The notes below the pieces were generated by a model. That model was not told the origin of the DNA, searched no databases, and worked only from the letters and a program-made list of their open reading frames with translations. Positions 1 through 7,596 of a stretch of DNA of 64,000 bases are shown here, piece by piece. The first letter of the stretch is position 1, and every line of letters starts with the position of its first letter. Origin of the DNA: DATFCK01 sp963728975 (GTDB lineage Bacteria; Verrucomicrobiota; Verrucomicrobiia; Chthoniobacterales; UBA10450); assembly GCA_963728975.1 (NCBI GenBank), contig CAVSMF010000002.1, positions 186,001 to 250,000 of the forward strand. The letters are read 5' to 3'. The position numbers and the translations under genes were made by a program.

Positions 1-1336
1 TTTCCAATGCCGTGTGTGTTTCGAGCAGTTGTTCCTCCAGTTTGATCAATTGAATCCTCTTCTGCAATAGATTGCTTCGCGCAGTGTAATAACTGAGCAC
101 GTCGGCATTGTGTTGTTCAATGGCGGTCTGAGCCGAGCTCACCAATTTTTCCAGCAAAGGCAACGCTTCTTCAGCCGCCGCTATTTGCCGGTTCAGGGAA
201 TGGATATCCGCAACCGCAGTGGCGATATCGGAACGCGCCTCGAATACCCGCTGATGATACTCATCCAGCAATTTCTCGCGAGTAGCGCGTTCGGTCGCAA
301 TCACGCCCTGGTTCCGATCGAAGATGGGCACATCCACGGTGATGTTGAAGGCGCTGGTGTGCACATCGGTCGTATCGCTCGCCCTCGCAAATCCGACCGA
401 CAATCTCGGGAACTGAGCGAGAATGGCCGCTCGCACGGTTGCATCCTGACTTTCATAACCCTGGCGTAAAGCGAGAAGATCGAGCCGGCGCGACTCGAGA
501 TGGTGGGAGAGATCATCTTCGTCGGGGACCTTGAGATGTGTCGGTAAAATCAGTCCGGCGCGCAGGACGATTTTCACTTTCGGTTCTGCTCCGAGAGTCC
601 GGTTCAGGGCAAGCCGCTGCTTATCGAATTCCTGCTCCAAAGCGAGCATGATGGCGCGCGAATCCTGGCCGGCGGATTCGACTGCAGCCAGGTCGAGCAC
701 GGTTTTCTCGTGTGCGTCCAGCGCTTTACGCATCGTTTTGGTGCTCTCCTGCAGGCCGTTGCTGGCTTCGCGGGCGCGGGATAACTGCGCGCCCAGGGCG
801 AGGACACGGTAAACCGCGGTGCGGGCGTTAAGCGCGACCTGCCATTCCTGCCAGGCAATATCCAAGTCAACCGACTGGAAATTCTTTCGAGCTGCCGTTC
901 GCTTCGGCAAAAGTGGCAGGAGCGAGGTCACTTCCCACCCTGAGCTGAAGCTGTACCCGGTCATCGTCCCCCTCGTATTGCCGCCGGTCACGTAGTCGCG
1001 CTCGTAGGAAACTACCGGGTTGGGCAAAATTCCCGCCTGAATCAATTGGGCGGCGGCAAGACCCCGGCGATCTCGAATCGCGCGCAATGCCGGATTCGAG
1101 TAAAGAGCGATCGTGGCCGCTTCATCAGGACCGATGCCGCCGCGCAGGTCAATAACCTGGGACGCTTCATGAGGCGCCGATTGAACCCGGGAGGCCGGGA
1201 TGCGCAAAGCTTCAGCGGTTGGATCGAGAAAAAGGCGCTCCGACCGCACGTATTTCACGGCGACAAAGAGCGACAGCAACGCAATCAGGGTCCAACCATT
1301 CGCTATCCGATGCACGGCGCATGGACGATACGGCAC
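1..1336 (-). CDS. TolC-family outer-membrane efflux protein (C-terminal end beyond window)
   Basis: The reading frame stays open from about 1336 to the left edge, so the gene is cut. The N-terminus carries one hydrophobic segment (about residues 15-32), followed by a region ending in a YSNPAL motif typical of TolC/CzcC proteins. After that come long helical heptad-rich stretches (for example LNRQIAAAEEALPLLEKL) like the periplasmic coiled coils of TolC. The family forms the outer-membrane channel of tripartite efflux pumps. No ATG lies in frame near the start; GTG at 1336 or GTG at 1315 are the plausible starts. The frame opens directly behind the stop of the PepSY gene, so the two are probably co-transcribed. 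Substrate unknown; CzcC-type metal efflux is possible but unproven. Confidence 0.85.
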   Translation of the reverse strand, partial: MPYRPCAVHRIANGWTLIALLSLFVAVKYVRSERLFLDPTAEALRIPASRVQSAPHEASQVIDLRGGIGPDEAATIALYSNPALRAIRDRRGLAAAQLIQAGILPNPVVSYERDYVTGGNTRGTMTGYSFSSGWEVTSLLPLLPKRTAARKNFQSVDLDIAWQEWQVALNARTAVYRVLALGAQLSRAREASNGLQESTKTMRKALDAHEKTVLDLAAVESAGQDSRAIMLALEQEFDKQRLALNRTLGAEPKVKIVLRAGLILPTHLKVPDEDDLSHHLESRRLDLLALRQGYESQDATVRAAILAQFPRLSVGFARASDTTDVHTSAFNITVDVPIFDRNQGVIATERATREKLLDEYHQRVFEARSDIATAVADIHSLNRQIAAAEEALPLLEKLVSSAQTAIEQHNADVLSYYTARSNLLQKRIQLIKLEEQLLETHTALE

Positions 1337-1387
1337 AAACCCGGCCTGTCGCGCCGAAAAACCGCGGCAGAATTTGTCTAGCCGACG

Positions 1388-1720
1388 TTACTGTTTCTCC
1401 GCTTTCGCTTCGGCTGCCTGTTGCCCGGGATTTTCGGTGCTGATACTGACAATGCTTCCGGACTTAGCATCAACCAGGACTTCGGTAATGTTCTTCGTGC
1501 CAGGTTTAGAAATATCAAAGGACCAAACCAAGTGTCCCTTTTCATTCTCAATCTCGGCGCTTCGGATCGAACCATGCGACACTTTGGCAAGCGCAATTTG
1601 CTCAGCCCGAGCCTTGGTGATTTTCGCCTGCTTCTCCAACTGTTTGCTGCTGGGTTCGGCGCTGGCCGCGCAGAATGCAATCCCGAGGGAAACAATTGCA
1701 ATGAGCCTTGTGATTTTCAT
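1388..1720 (-). CDS. small secreted PepSY-domain protein
   Basis: The 110-residue protein starts with a clear signal peptide (about residues 1-21, ending AASA). A single PepSY-like fold follows: an ITKARAEQIAL helix, then strands around HLVWSFDIS and EVLVDAKSGSIVSIS. PepSY proteins are small periplasmic or secreted modules often linked to peptidase inhibition or membrane complexes. It lies immediately upstream of the TolC-type gene on the same strand, with about 50 bp between them, suggesting one transcript. The exact role is unknown. Confidence 0.8.
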   Translation of the reverse strand: MKITRLIAIVSLGIAFCAASAEPSSKQLEKQAKITKARAEQIALAKVSHGSIRSAEIENEKGHLVWSFDISKPGTKNITEVLVDAKSGSIVSISTENPGQQAAEAKAEKQ

Positions 1721-1880
1721 GCGACGTTAGACAAACGCGAAGGTGCAAACGTTCAACGCCGCCAGTTAGGATGAAGCGTCGCCGATGCGCGGATGGGGAG
1801 CACTTGGGCAGAACCCGCTCGCGAGCCACTCGATCTGAGATTCTGGCCGGTGAAGCGTCGAAGTGCCAGGAACGTCGGAC

Positions 1881-2411
1881 TTAGCGTTCGCGGAGGCGAA
1901 CGTTAGTTTCGTGCGTGAGCGCCTGATGAATCGGGCAGGCGGCGGCGGTTTTCATTAGTTCGGCACGCTGCTCGGATGTGAGGGGGCCCGTTAGTTCGAT
2001 TCCGACGTCGATCCGGTCAATCATGCCGTCTTCGGTCAGGCATTCTTCACAGTCGCGGGCGTGGATTCGTGAATGCCGCAGCGAAACCACAATGTTCTCC
2101 AGTGGCCATCTTCTTTTGCGGGCCTGCAATCCCACCATCATAGACGTGCAGGCTCCGAGCGATGCCATGAGGTAATCGTAGGGATCGGGGGCTGCGTCGT
2201 CGCCACCAACGTCGACCGGCTCATCGGCTGGGAACCGATGTCTGCCGGCGGATACCTCCTGGAGGAAACTGCGCCCGGTTCCGCGCACGACAACGTGTGG
2301 ATTGGGGATCCCGGTATTCTGAGTTGTGGTCAAAGTGGATGTGCTGGTGTCGATAGTATCGATGGCGGCCGCGTTCATTGTCATCAACTTCGCAGAGAGA
2401 TAGCCGGGCAC
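1881..2411 (-). CDS. OsmC-family peroxide-related protein
   Basis: The 176-residue product has the OsmC/YhfA hallmarks: a DPYDYLMASLGACTSMM segment with Cys88 at the start of the long central helix, and a second conserved cysteine, Cys159, in AAACPIH. OsmC/Ohr proteins use this cysteine pair to reduce organic hydroperoxides, though the YhfA subgroup is poorly characterised. An extra CEEC at residues 121-124 is notable. The first 32 residues are low-complexity and rich in Thr/Ser; the real start may be a Met near residue 10-12. It stands alone on the minus strand. Confidence 0.85.
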   Translation of the reverse strand: MPGYLSAKLMTMNAAAIDTIDTSTSTLTTTQNTGIPNPHVVVRGTGRSFLQEVSAGRHRFPADEPVDVGGDDAAPDPYDYLMASLGACTSMMVGLQARKRRWPLENIVVSLRHSRIHARDCEECLTEDGMIDRIDVGIELTGPLTSEQRAELMKTAAACPIHQALTHETNVRLRER

Positions 2412-2660
2412 TTCACCGAAGTTGCGAAAGGCTGGTCATTTTTTGCACTAGCGTCCCGGGGAGAAAGGCCCAGTCAACTCTTGACCGGATCGAGAAGATC
2501 CAATGCCGCTTTTATTCGCTTCAAACGGCTTCGCCAGGTTGACTGACCCTATCGCTTTCCCGACTTGGACTCATGCCCGCGCTGCCGGCGTCCTTCGGAG
2601 GCGGATTTCGCCGGAGCGGTAACCATTGGCAGAAAGCGGACCTATATCTAAAGTAAGTGC

Positions 2661-3236
2661 ATGAGCAAGGTTGGTAGCGGAAAACAGAAGCTGTCGGCGG
2701 AACAGCGTGACGAGTTACTAAAGAGCCTGAAGTCCCGTTTCGAGAAGAATATGAACCGCCACAAGAGTCTCGAGTGGGCCAGGGTGAAGGCGAAGCTGGA
2801 GGCGCAGCCCGCAAAGCTGTGGTCACTCCATGAGATGGAAAGAACCGGCGGCGAACCGGATGTGGTGGGACAGGATAAGAAGACAGGCGAATACGTCTTC
2901 TTCGATTGTTCGGAACAAACGCCGTCTGGCCGGGTAAACCTTTGCTACGACGATGAAGCGCTGGCAGCGAGGAAAGAGCACAAGCCCAAAGGCAGCGCTG
3001 TCGGCCTGGCCGCGGCCATGGGGGTCGAACTGTTGACCGAAGAAGAATATTTCGAGCTGCAAAAGCTGGGAGAATTCGACACCAAAAGATCGAGCTGGAT
3101 CAAGACGCCGCCGGATATCAGAAAACTTGGTGGCGCCCTTTACTGTGATCGGCGCTACGGCCGTGTCTTTGTGGGGCATAATGGCGCCGAGTCTTATTAT
3201 AGCGGGCGAGCCTTTCGCGGGTCATTGCGGGTTTAA
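2661..3236 (+). CDS. DUF4256 family protein
   Basis: The protein of 191 residues matches the DUF4256 pattern: a charged N-terminal helix, a VVGQDKKTGEYVFFDCSEQTP segment, a SAVGLAAAMGVELLTEEEY segment, and the C-terminal signature GHNGAESYYSGRAFRGSLRV. It is predicted cytosolic with no signal peptide. Function is unknown. A second, broken copy of only the C-terminal signature lies at 6667-6732 in this same window. Confidence 0.85.
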   Translation: MSKVGSGKQKLSAEQRDELLKSLKSRFEKNMNRHKSLEWARVKAKLEAQPAKLWSLHEMERTGGEPDVVGQDKKTGEYVFFDCSEQTPSGRVNLCYDDEALAARKEHKPKGSAVGLAAAMGVELLTEEEYFELQKLGEFDTKRSSWIKTPPDIRKLGGALYCDRRYGRVFVGHNGAESYYSGRAFRGSLRV

Positions 3237-3334
3237 ATCACACATATTTTCCGGCGCGGGTCTCCGCTTCTGGATTGCGTCGGGGAAGGAGCTGGCTTGG
3301 CGCAACGCCGCGCCTGACAAGTTAAAACGTTCTC

Positions 3335-4357
3335 TTACTGCCGAGAATTCCTAAGCTGTGAGATTCCTTCCACCTTGGCACTGCGCTTCGGCGCCGCAGG
3401 CGGCTTCGGTCGAAATGACAAACTAGGAACCCGCGGCCGCTTGGCCCAAGCAGCAATAATGCATTCGCGAAACCAGATATGAGCGGGGTCGAATCGCAGC
3501 CGCTCGTGCCAGGCCATGACCGTGCCGATGTCGGGTAATGCGACCGGCGGATCCAAAACTTTCAGGCGCAGCTGACGTGCGACCTGCCGACCTAAAGATT
3601 CCGGCACCACCCCCAGTAAGTCGGATTGCGCCACCACCGGTGGAATCGCCGAGTAATGGGGCACCGTCACCGCGATCCGGCGCGCGAGTCCATAACTGCT
3701 CAGAATCGGATCGATGATGCCGAAGTGTTCGCGGCGCGGATACATGATGCGGGCGTGCGGGATGCCGGCGAAAGCCTGCAAACTTAAGCGGCGACTCGCG
3801 CGCGGGTGCGACGCCCGCAGGATGCAAACCAGTCGTTCGGCAGAGAGACGGTGGGTGAGAAGTCCGGAGTCCGGTTCCTGGATTTCGGCGAAAAATCCGA
3901 GGGCGACGTCGATCTCGCCCATTTGTAATTCTTCAGCCGGCGGAATGAAAAGGTACTCGGTCCGCACCGTGCGCACGGCGGCGGAAGGCGCTTGGCGACG
4001 CAGCCTCCGAACCAGCGGCGGCAGCAACAGTGCTTCCACATGATCGTTGGTCGCGACCCGAAATTCGCGCTCAGACGCCTCGGGCTGAAACCGGACCTTG
4101 GTCTCGAGAGCGTCGCGCAGCGTTGAGATCGCTTCGCTCAGCGGGGGGAGCAACCGCTGAGCACGCGGGGTAGGCTGCATTTTTCCGCCAACCCGCACGA
4201 AAAGCGGATCGCTGAAGAGCTTGCGCAGGCGGGCCAAGGCGTTGCTCAGCGCCGGTTGACTGAGGCCGATCTTGAGTGCGGCGCGGGTGACGTGTCGTTC
4301 GGTCGCCAGGGCGTCGAAGACGAGCAGGAGATTGAGATCAACGGATTCGAGCTTCAT
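3335..4357 (-). CDS. LysR-family transcriptional regulator (NodD/LeuO-like subgroup)
   Basis: Residues 5-64 form the winged HTH typical of this subgroup (DLNLLLVFDALATERHVTRA, then SQPALSNALARLRKLFSDPLF). The effector-binding LysR_substrate domain follows (about 90-300). It is divergent from the S9 peptidase gene with about 70 bp between the starts, so it may regulate that peptidase and itself from the shared spacer. The last 30 residues are a Pro/Lys/Arg-rich tail read through a widespread palindromic intergenic repeat (3352-3425), so the natural C-terminus may be about residue 310. Ligand unknown. Confidence 0.88.
   Translation of the reverse strand: MKLESVDLNLLLVFDALATERHVTRAALKIGLSQPALSNALARLRKLFSDPLFVRVGGKMQPTPRAQRLLPPLSEAISTLRDALETKVRFQPEASEREFRVATNDHVEALLLPPLVRRLRRQAPSAAVRTVRTEYLFIPPAEELQMGEIDVALGFFAEIQEPDSGLLTHRLSAERLVCILRASHPRASRRLSLQAFAGIPHARIMYPRREHFGIIDPILSSYGLARRIAVTVPHYSAIPPVVAQSDLLGVVPESLGRQVARQLRLKVLDPPVALPDIGTVMAWHERLRFDPAHIWFRECIIAAWAKRPRVPSLSFRPKPPAAPKRSAKVEGISQLRNSRQ
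3352..3425. repeat. palindromic intergenic repeat read into the LysR 3' end
   Basis: The stretch contains the core cgcttcggcgccgcaggcgg and cttcggtcgaaatgac, a composition seen in common dispersed bacterial palindromes. It forms internal hairpins (ccgcctgcggcgcc). The LysR frame runs through it before stopping at 3335, adding an unconserved tail. Confidence 0.45.
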
Positions 4358-4429
4358 TGATGCGGTGAATGAATCCTATATCGTAAATCCATTGGGCCAA
4401 TACCGAAATGCGGGCAACGTTGGCTAAAC

Positions 4430-6418
4430 ATGAAGCGGCTTACCATTCTTCTCTTGTTCTTGGCCGCCGCCGCGGTGGAGGCGGAATTGCCACCGCTCAT
4501 CCCGCGGGAAGTGCTTTTTGGAAATCCCGAGCGGACCGACCCGCAGATTTCGCCCGACGGCGCCCAGCTGAGCTGGCTCGGGCCGGATAAACAGGGCGTC
4601 CTCAACGTTTGGGTGAACGACGCCAATGGCGCGAACCCGCGCCTGGTTACGAATGAAAGGCACAGCCCGGTGCGCTGGTACTTTTGGGCGCCGGACGGGA
4701 AACACATTCTTTACCTGCACGACAACAATGGCGACGAGATCGACCATCTTTTCTCGGTTGACCTAACGACAGATAACGTGCGCGATCTCACGCCGTTTCG
4801 CGGCGTGCGCGCGCAGAATGTCCTGACCGACGCGCAACACCCGAAGTCGATCCTGGTTGCGCTCAACCTGCGCGATCGAACCGCCTTTGATGTGTATCGG
4901 ATTGATCTCGAGACCGGCGGCGTGTTGCTCGAGGCGACCAACCCGGGCGATGTCCTCACCTGGACGGCGGACAACAATTTCGTCGTGCGCGCTGCGACCG
5001 CCTTCAACGGCACGACCGGCCAGACAATCATCCGGGTGCGCGACGCGGTCGACAAACCGTGGCGTGATCTGGTCGTGATGCCATTCGAACGGACCCTCCT
5101 CGAAGGACAGCTCGTTAACGGATCGCTTATCGCCGGATTCGCGGCCGACGGAAAGAGCCTGCTCGTCGTTTCAGCGCTCCATTCCGACAAGGCAAGGCTG
5201 GTGCGTGTCGATTCGCATGACGGCCATGAGATCGAGGTTGTGGCCGAGGACCCCGAGGCGGACGTCGCGTTCGCTTCACCCAGCCGTCTCGGCGCGATCC
5301 CTAATGTCATCTTTGATCCTGCGACAAATGCGGTGCAGGCGGTTGCGTTTGATTATCTCACGCCTCACTGGGTTTTCCGCGACGCCCGGTTGCAAAGCGA
5401 CTTCGAAAAGATCAATCGGCAGGCTCCAGGTTTTATCGATCTCCTGAGTCGCGATCAGGCCGATAAAAATTGGATTCTGGCACTCCGCCGCAGCGATACG
5501 CCGCCGACTTTTTACCGTTTTGAGCGCGGGACCGGAAAACTCGCCAGGCTTTATGCCGAGAATGAGATCCTGGCAAAATATCGCCTCGCGCCGAAGAAGC
5601 CTTTACTGATCAAGAACCGTCATGGCCTGAAAATGCCGAGTTACCTAACGATTCCGCCAGGCGTGGCATCGAAGAAGTTGCCGCTCGTGCTTCTGATCCA
5701 TGGCGGCCCCTGGGACCGCGATGATGATAGCTATGATCCCGAGGTGCAATTCCTTGCTAACCGCGGCTACGCGGTCCTGCAGGCGAATTATCGCGGCTCG
5801 ACCGGATTCGGCCTGGCCTACTTGAACGCCGGAACGAAGCAGCTTGGTCTCGGCACCGAGGAAGATCTGTTCGACGCCGCGCAATGGGCGATCGATCAAA
5901 GCATCGCTGATCCGCACCACATCGCGGCGATGGGTGGGTCGATGGGTGGTTACGGGACTCTGCGCGCTCTCGAGCTAAAACCGGAGCTTTTTGCCTGCGG
6001 GGTGGACGCTTTCGGGCCCGGCGACCTCGCGATTTCGTTTCGTTCTTTTCCGACTTACTGGTCGAACATCGCCAATCGCTGGCGTCGCCGGGCAGGCGAT
6101 GCGGATCATGACCAAGCGTGGAATCACAAGATTTCGCCGCTTTATCATGTCGACCAAATCCGCGCACCTCTTCTCATCGGCCAAGGCGAGAACGATCCCC
6201 GAGTTACGATCGCCAACACCGATGCGCTGGTCGCGGCGCTGCGGAAAGCAAAACGGCAAATCACTTACATTGTCTATCCTGATGAAGGTCACGGTTTCGC
6301 GCGCCCGGAGAACCAGCGAGACTTCTATGGCAGGATTGAAGAGTTCCTTGCCAAACACCTCGGCGGCCGTGCTCAGCCATGGAAGAAGGTTCGGGGCACG
6401 ACTGGCGAAGTTCGTTAG
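4430..6418 (+). CDS. S9-family (prolyl oligopeptidase-type) serine peptidase
   Basis: The 662-residue protein has an N-terminal signal peptide (about 1-18), then a seven-bladed beta-propeller region with TolB/WD-like repeats (ISPDGAQLSWLGPD, WAPDGKHILYLHD). The C-terminal alpha/beta-hydrolase domain starts near residue 390. The catalytic triad is visible as Ser504 in GGSMGGYG, Asp589 in GENDPRV and His621 in DEGHGFARPEN. Family members cleave peptides at the C-terminal side of Pro or other residues. It is predicted periplasmic. It is transcribed divergently from the LysR gene; a second S9 peptidase occurs at 52696-54645. Confidence 0.92.
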   Translation: MKRLTILLLFLAAAAVEAELPPLIPREVLFGNPERTDPQISPDGAQLSWLGPDKQGVLNVWVNDANGANPRLVTNERHSPVRWYFWAPDGKHILYLHDNNGDEIDHLFSVDLTTDNVRDLTPFRGVRAQNVLTDAQHPKSILVALNLRDRTAFDVYRIDLETGGVLLEATNPGDVLTWTADNNFVVRAATAFNGTTGQTIIRVRDAVDKPWRDLVVMPFERTLLEGQLVNGSLIAGFAADGKSLLVVSALHSDKARLVRVDSHDGHEIEVVAEDPEADVAFASPSRLGAIPNVIFDPATNAVQAVAFDYLTPHWVFRDARLQSDFEKINRQAPGFIDLLSRDQADKNWILALRRSDTPPTFYRFERGTGKLARLYAENEILAKYRLAPKKPLLIKNRHGLKMPSYLTIPPGVASKKLPLVLLIHGGPWDRDDDSYDPEVQFLANRGYAVLQANYRGSTGFGLAYLNAGTKQLGLGTEEDLFDAAQWAIDQSIADPHHIAAMGGSMGGYGTLRALELKPELFACGVDAFGPGDLAISFRSFPTYWSNIANRWRRRAGDADHDQAWNHKISPLYHVDQIRAPLLIGQGENDPRVTIANTDALVAALRKAKRQITYIVYPDEGHGFARPENQRDFYGRIEEFLAKHLGGRAQPWKKVRGTTGEVR

Positions 6419-6463
6419 AGTAGGCAAGATCTTACGACTGTCACGCGAGGGGATTGTCTCATC

Positions 6464-6578
6464 ACCGTTCGAATCGCGCGCTTCAAATGATACCAGTCGC
6501 CATGTTCCCAGCAGGCTTGGAGCGGAATGTGACTGAGCCATGTTTGGAAACGCGATTATCGCACCCGCTACGAGATAA
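6464..6578 (-). pseudogene. 5' fragment of a lipocalin-like gene (duplicate of the one at 22.3-22.8 kb)
   Basis: About 115 bp matches 22682-22796 at roughly 90 percent or better by eye. It covers the start codon, the first 26 codons (MAQSHSAPSLLGTWRLVSFE and onward) and about 37 bp upstream. Homology stops inside the coding region, so the copy cannot make the full protein. Farther upstream, gcgaaggtgtagtataat also resembles the region before the SnoaL-like gene near 22841. Confidence 0.8.
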
Positions 6579-6666
6579 GGGACACCCGCCGTCGCTCGAT
6601 TGCGAAGGTGTAGTATAATACTGATGTCGTGAGAGGGGGTTATGGTCTCTTGCTTTTGATTACAGG

Positions 6667-6732
6667 TGGGCTACAACGGCGCGGACTCCTACTATGGCGG
6701 CCGGGCTTTCCGCGGCTCGCTCAGGGTCTAAA
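6667..6732 (+). pseudogene. C-terminal fragment of a DUF4256 gene
   Basis: Reading from 6667 gives VGYNGADSYYGGRAFRGSLR, then V and a stop. This matches the last 21 residues of the intact DUF4256 protein (GHNGAESYYSGRAFRGSLRV) except at a few positions. No upstream part of the gene is present. Synonymous differences from the intact copy indicate an old duplication or a separate paralogue rather than a recent copy. Confidence 0.8.
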
Positions 6733-7227
6733 TCATCAACGACCGCGCTCACGTATTAAATGGAGGGATGCGCGCCGTCGCGTCCCACTTATTCTGTGTG
6801 TTTGCTCCGCTGTAGTCGCGGTCGCTGTGCGCCGTTTCCGGGGAGGACAGTCTGCCGGCCATCGCGCGCAAAAATCATCCGCAATTCCGCGGCATCGCGA
6901 GATCATCGAATTCCTCGCACGAAAGATCTGCAAAGACTTGAACATTCCCAAGCCGTGACCTCCTTTCCCTGCCGCATGAATGGAGGCGACTGGGACGAGC
7001 AGATATAGACGGGAAGGCCCGAGAGGGTGAGAGCGTAGGCAACGCTTGAGTCAATTCGTTAAGAAGGGCAGCGAAGTTCATAGTCCCGTGTAGAGGCGGC
7101 TGTCTCAGCCGCACTTTTCGCATTCCGCAATCCTGAAGCCCAGTCCGGCTCGCACTTTTTTGTTCGCTTTTGGGCGGCTTGCCCTGATATCCTGGCGGGC
7201 GATTCTGAATTCGAAGGAGGAAATACT

Positions 7228-7491
7228 ATGCTTCATTTGATTTGGTACATCATCGTTGGTTTGATCGCCGGGTTCGTTGCAAAATCGTTCATGCACATGC
7301 ACATGACCCTGCTCTGGACGATCGTGCTCGGTCTCGTCGGTTCTATTCTCGGGGGACTGGTGACACACCTGTTTTTGCGTCCCAAACAAGGCGCGCAATT
7401 TCATCCCGCGGGAATCATTGTGTCGATTCTCGGCGCATTGCTGGTGTTGTGGCTCTGGCACCACTTCAAGCTTCACATTCCTGCCGGGTAA
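7228..7491 (+). CDS. GlsB/YeaQ/YmgE-type small membrane protein (transglycosylase-associated)
   Basis: The 87-residue protein has three transmembrane segments with Gly-rich packing: IIVGLIAGFVAKSF, a segment around TIVLGLVGSILGGLV, and IIVSILGALLVLWLW. This is the pattern of the transglycosylase-associated or stress-response membrane family. A very strong ribosome binding site (aaggagg, 7 nt before the ATG) fixes the start. Function is unclear in the family; inner-membrane location is expected. Confidence 0.85.
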   Translation: MLHLIWYIIVGLIAGFVAKSFMHMHMTLLWTIVLGLVGSILGGLVTHLFLRPKQGAQFHPAGIIVSILGALLVLWLWHHFKLHIPAG

Positions 7492-7533
7492 TCGATTGGC
7501 TGTAGCGGCGGCCGTGCCGGCCGTAGGAGGGGC

Positions 7534-7594
7534 CTGGGTCAGATCTATATTTGTTGACATGTGCAAAAATATAGATCCGGCCCCATTTCACCCG
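7534..7594. repeat. REP-like imperfect palindrome, gtcagatctata family, copy 1
   Basis: The sequence gggtcagatctatattt is followed by aaatatagatccggcccc, giving an imperfect inverted repeat around ttgacatgtgc. A nearly identical copy is at 10042-10104, and a half copy lies at 9655-9680. The right edge ends 3 nt before the ATG of the TPR gene. Confidence 0.75.
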
Positions 7595-7596
7595 CA

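Larger units (their letters stand above)
6419..7227. other. gene-poor stretch with several gene fossils
   Basis: No intact gene is convincing here. The stretch holds a 115-bp broken copy of the start of the lipocalin-like gene (6464-6578), the C-terminal coding end of a DUF4256 gene (6667-6732), and a protein-like tail (REIIEFLARKICKDLNIPKP, ending at 6958) of a gene I do not recognise. It also holds a small hairpin (gcggct/agccgc, 7096-7112). It reads as a graveyard of duplicated or recombined pieces. Confidence 0.6.

Noticed and set aside
5975..6541. Minus-strand frame starting with the lipocalin-like sequence and running into the S9 peptidase gene
   Set aside because: Only the first 26 residues are lipocalin-like; the rest is antisense to the S9 peptidase, so it is a fragment plus chance extension.
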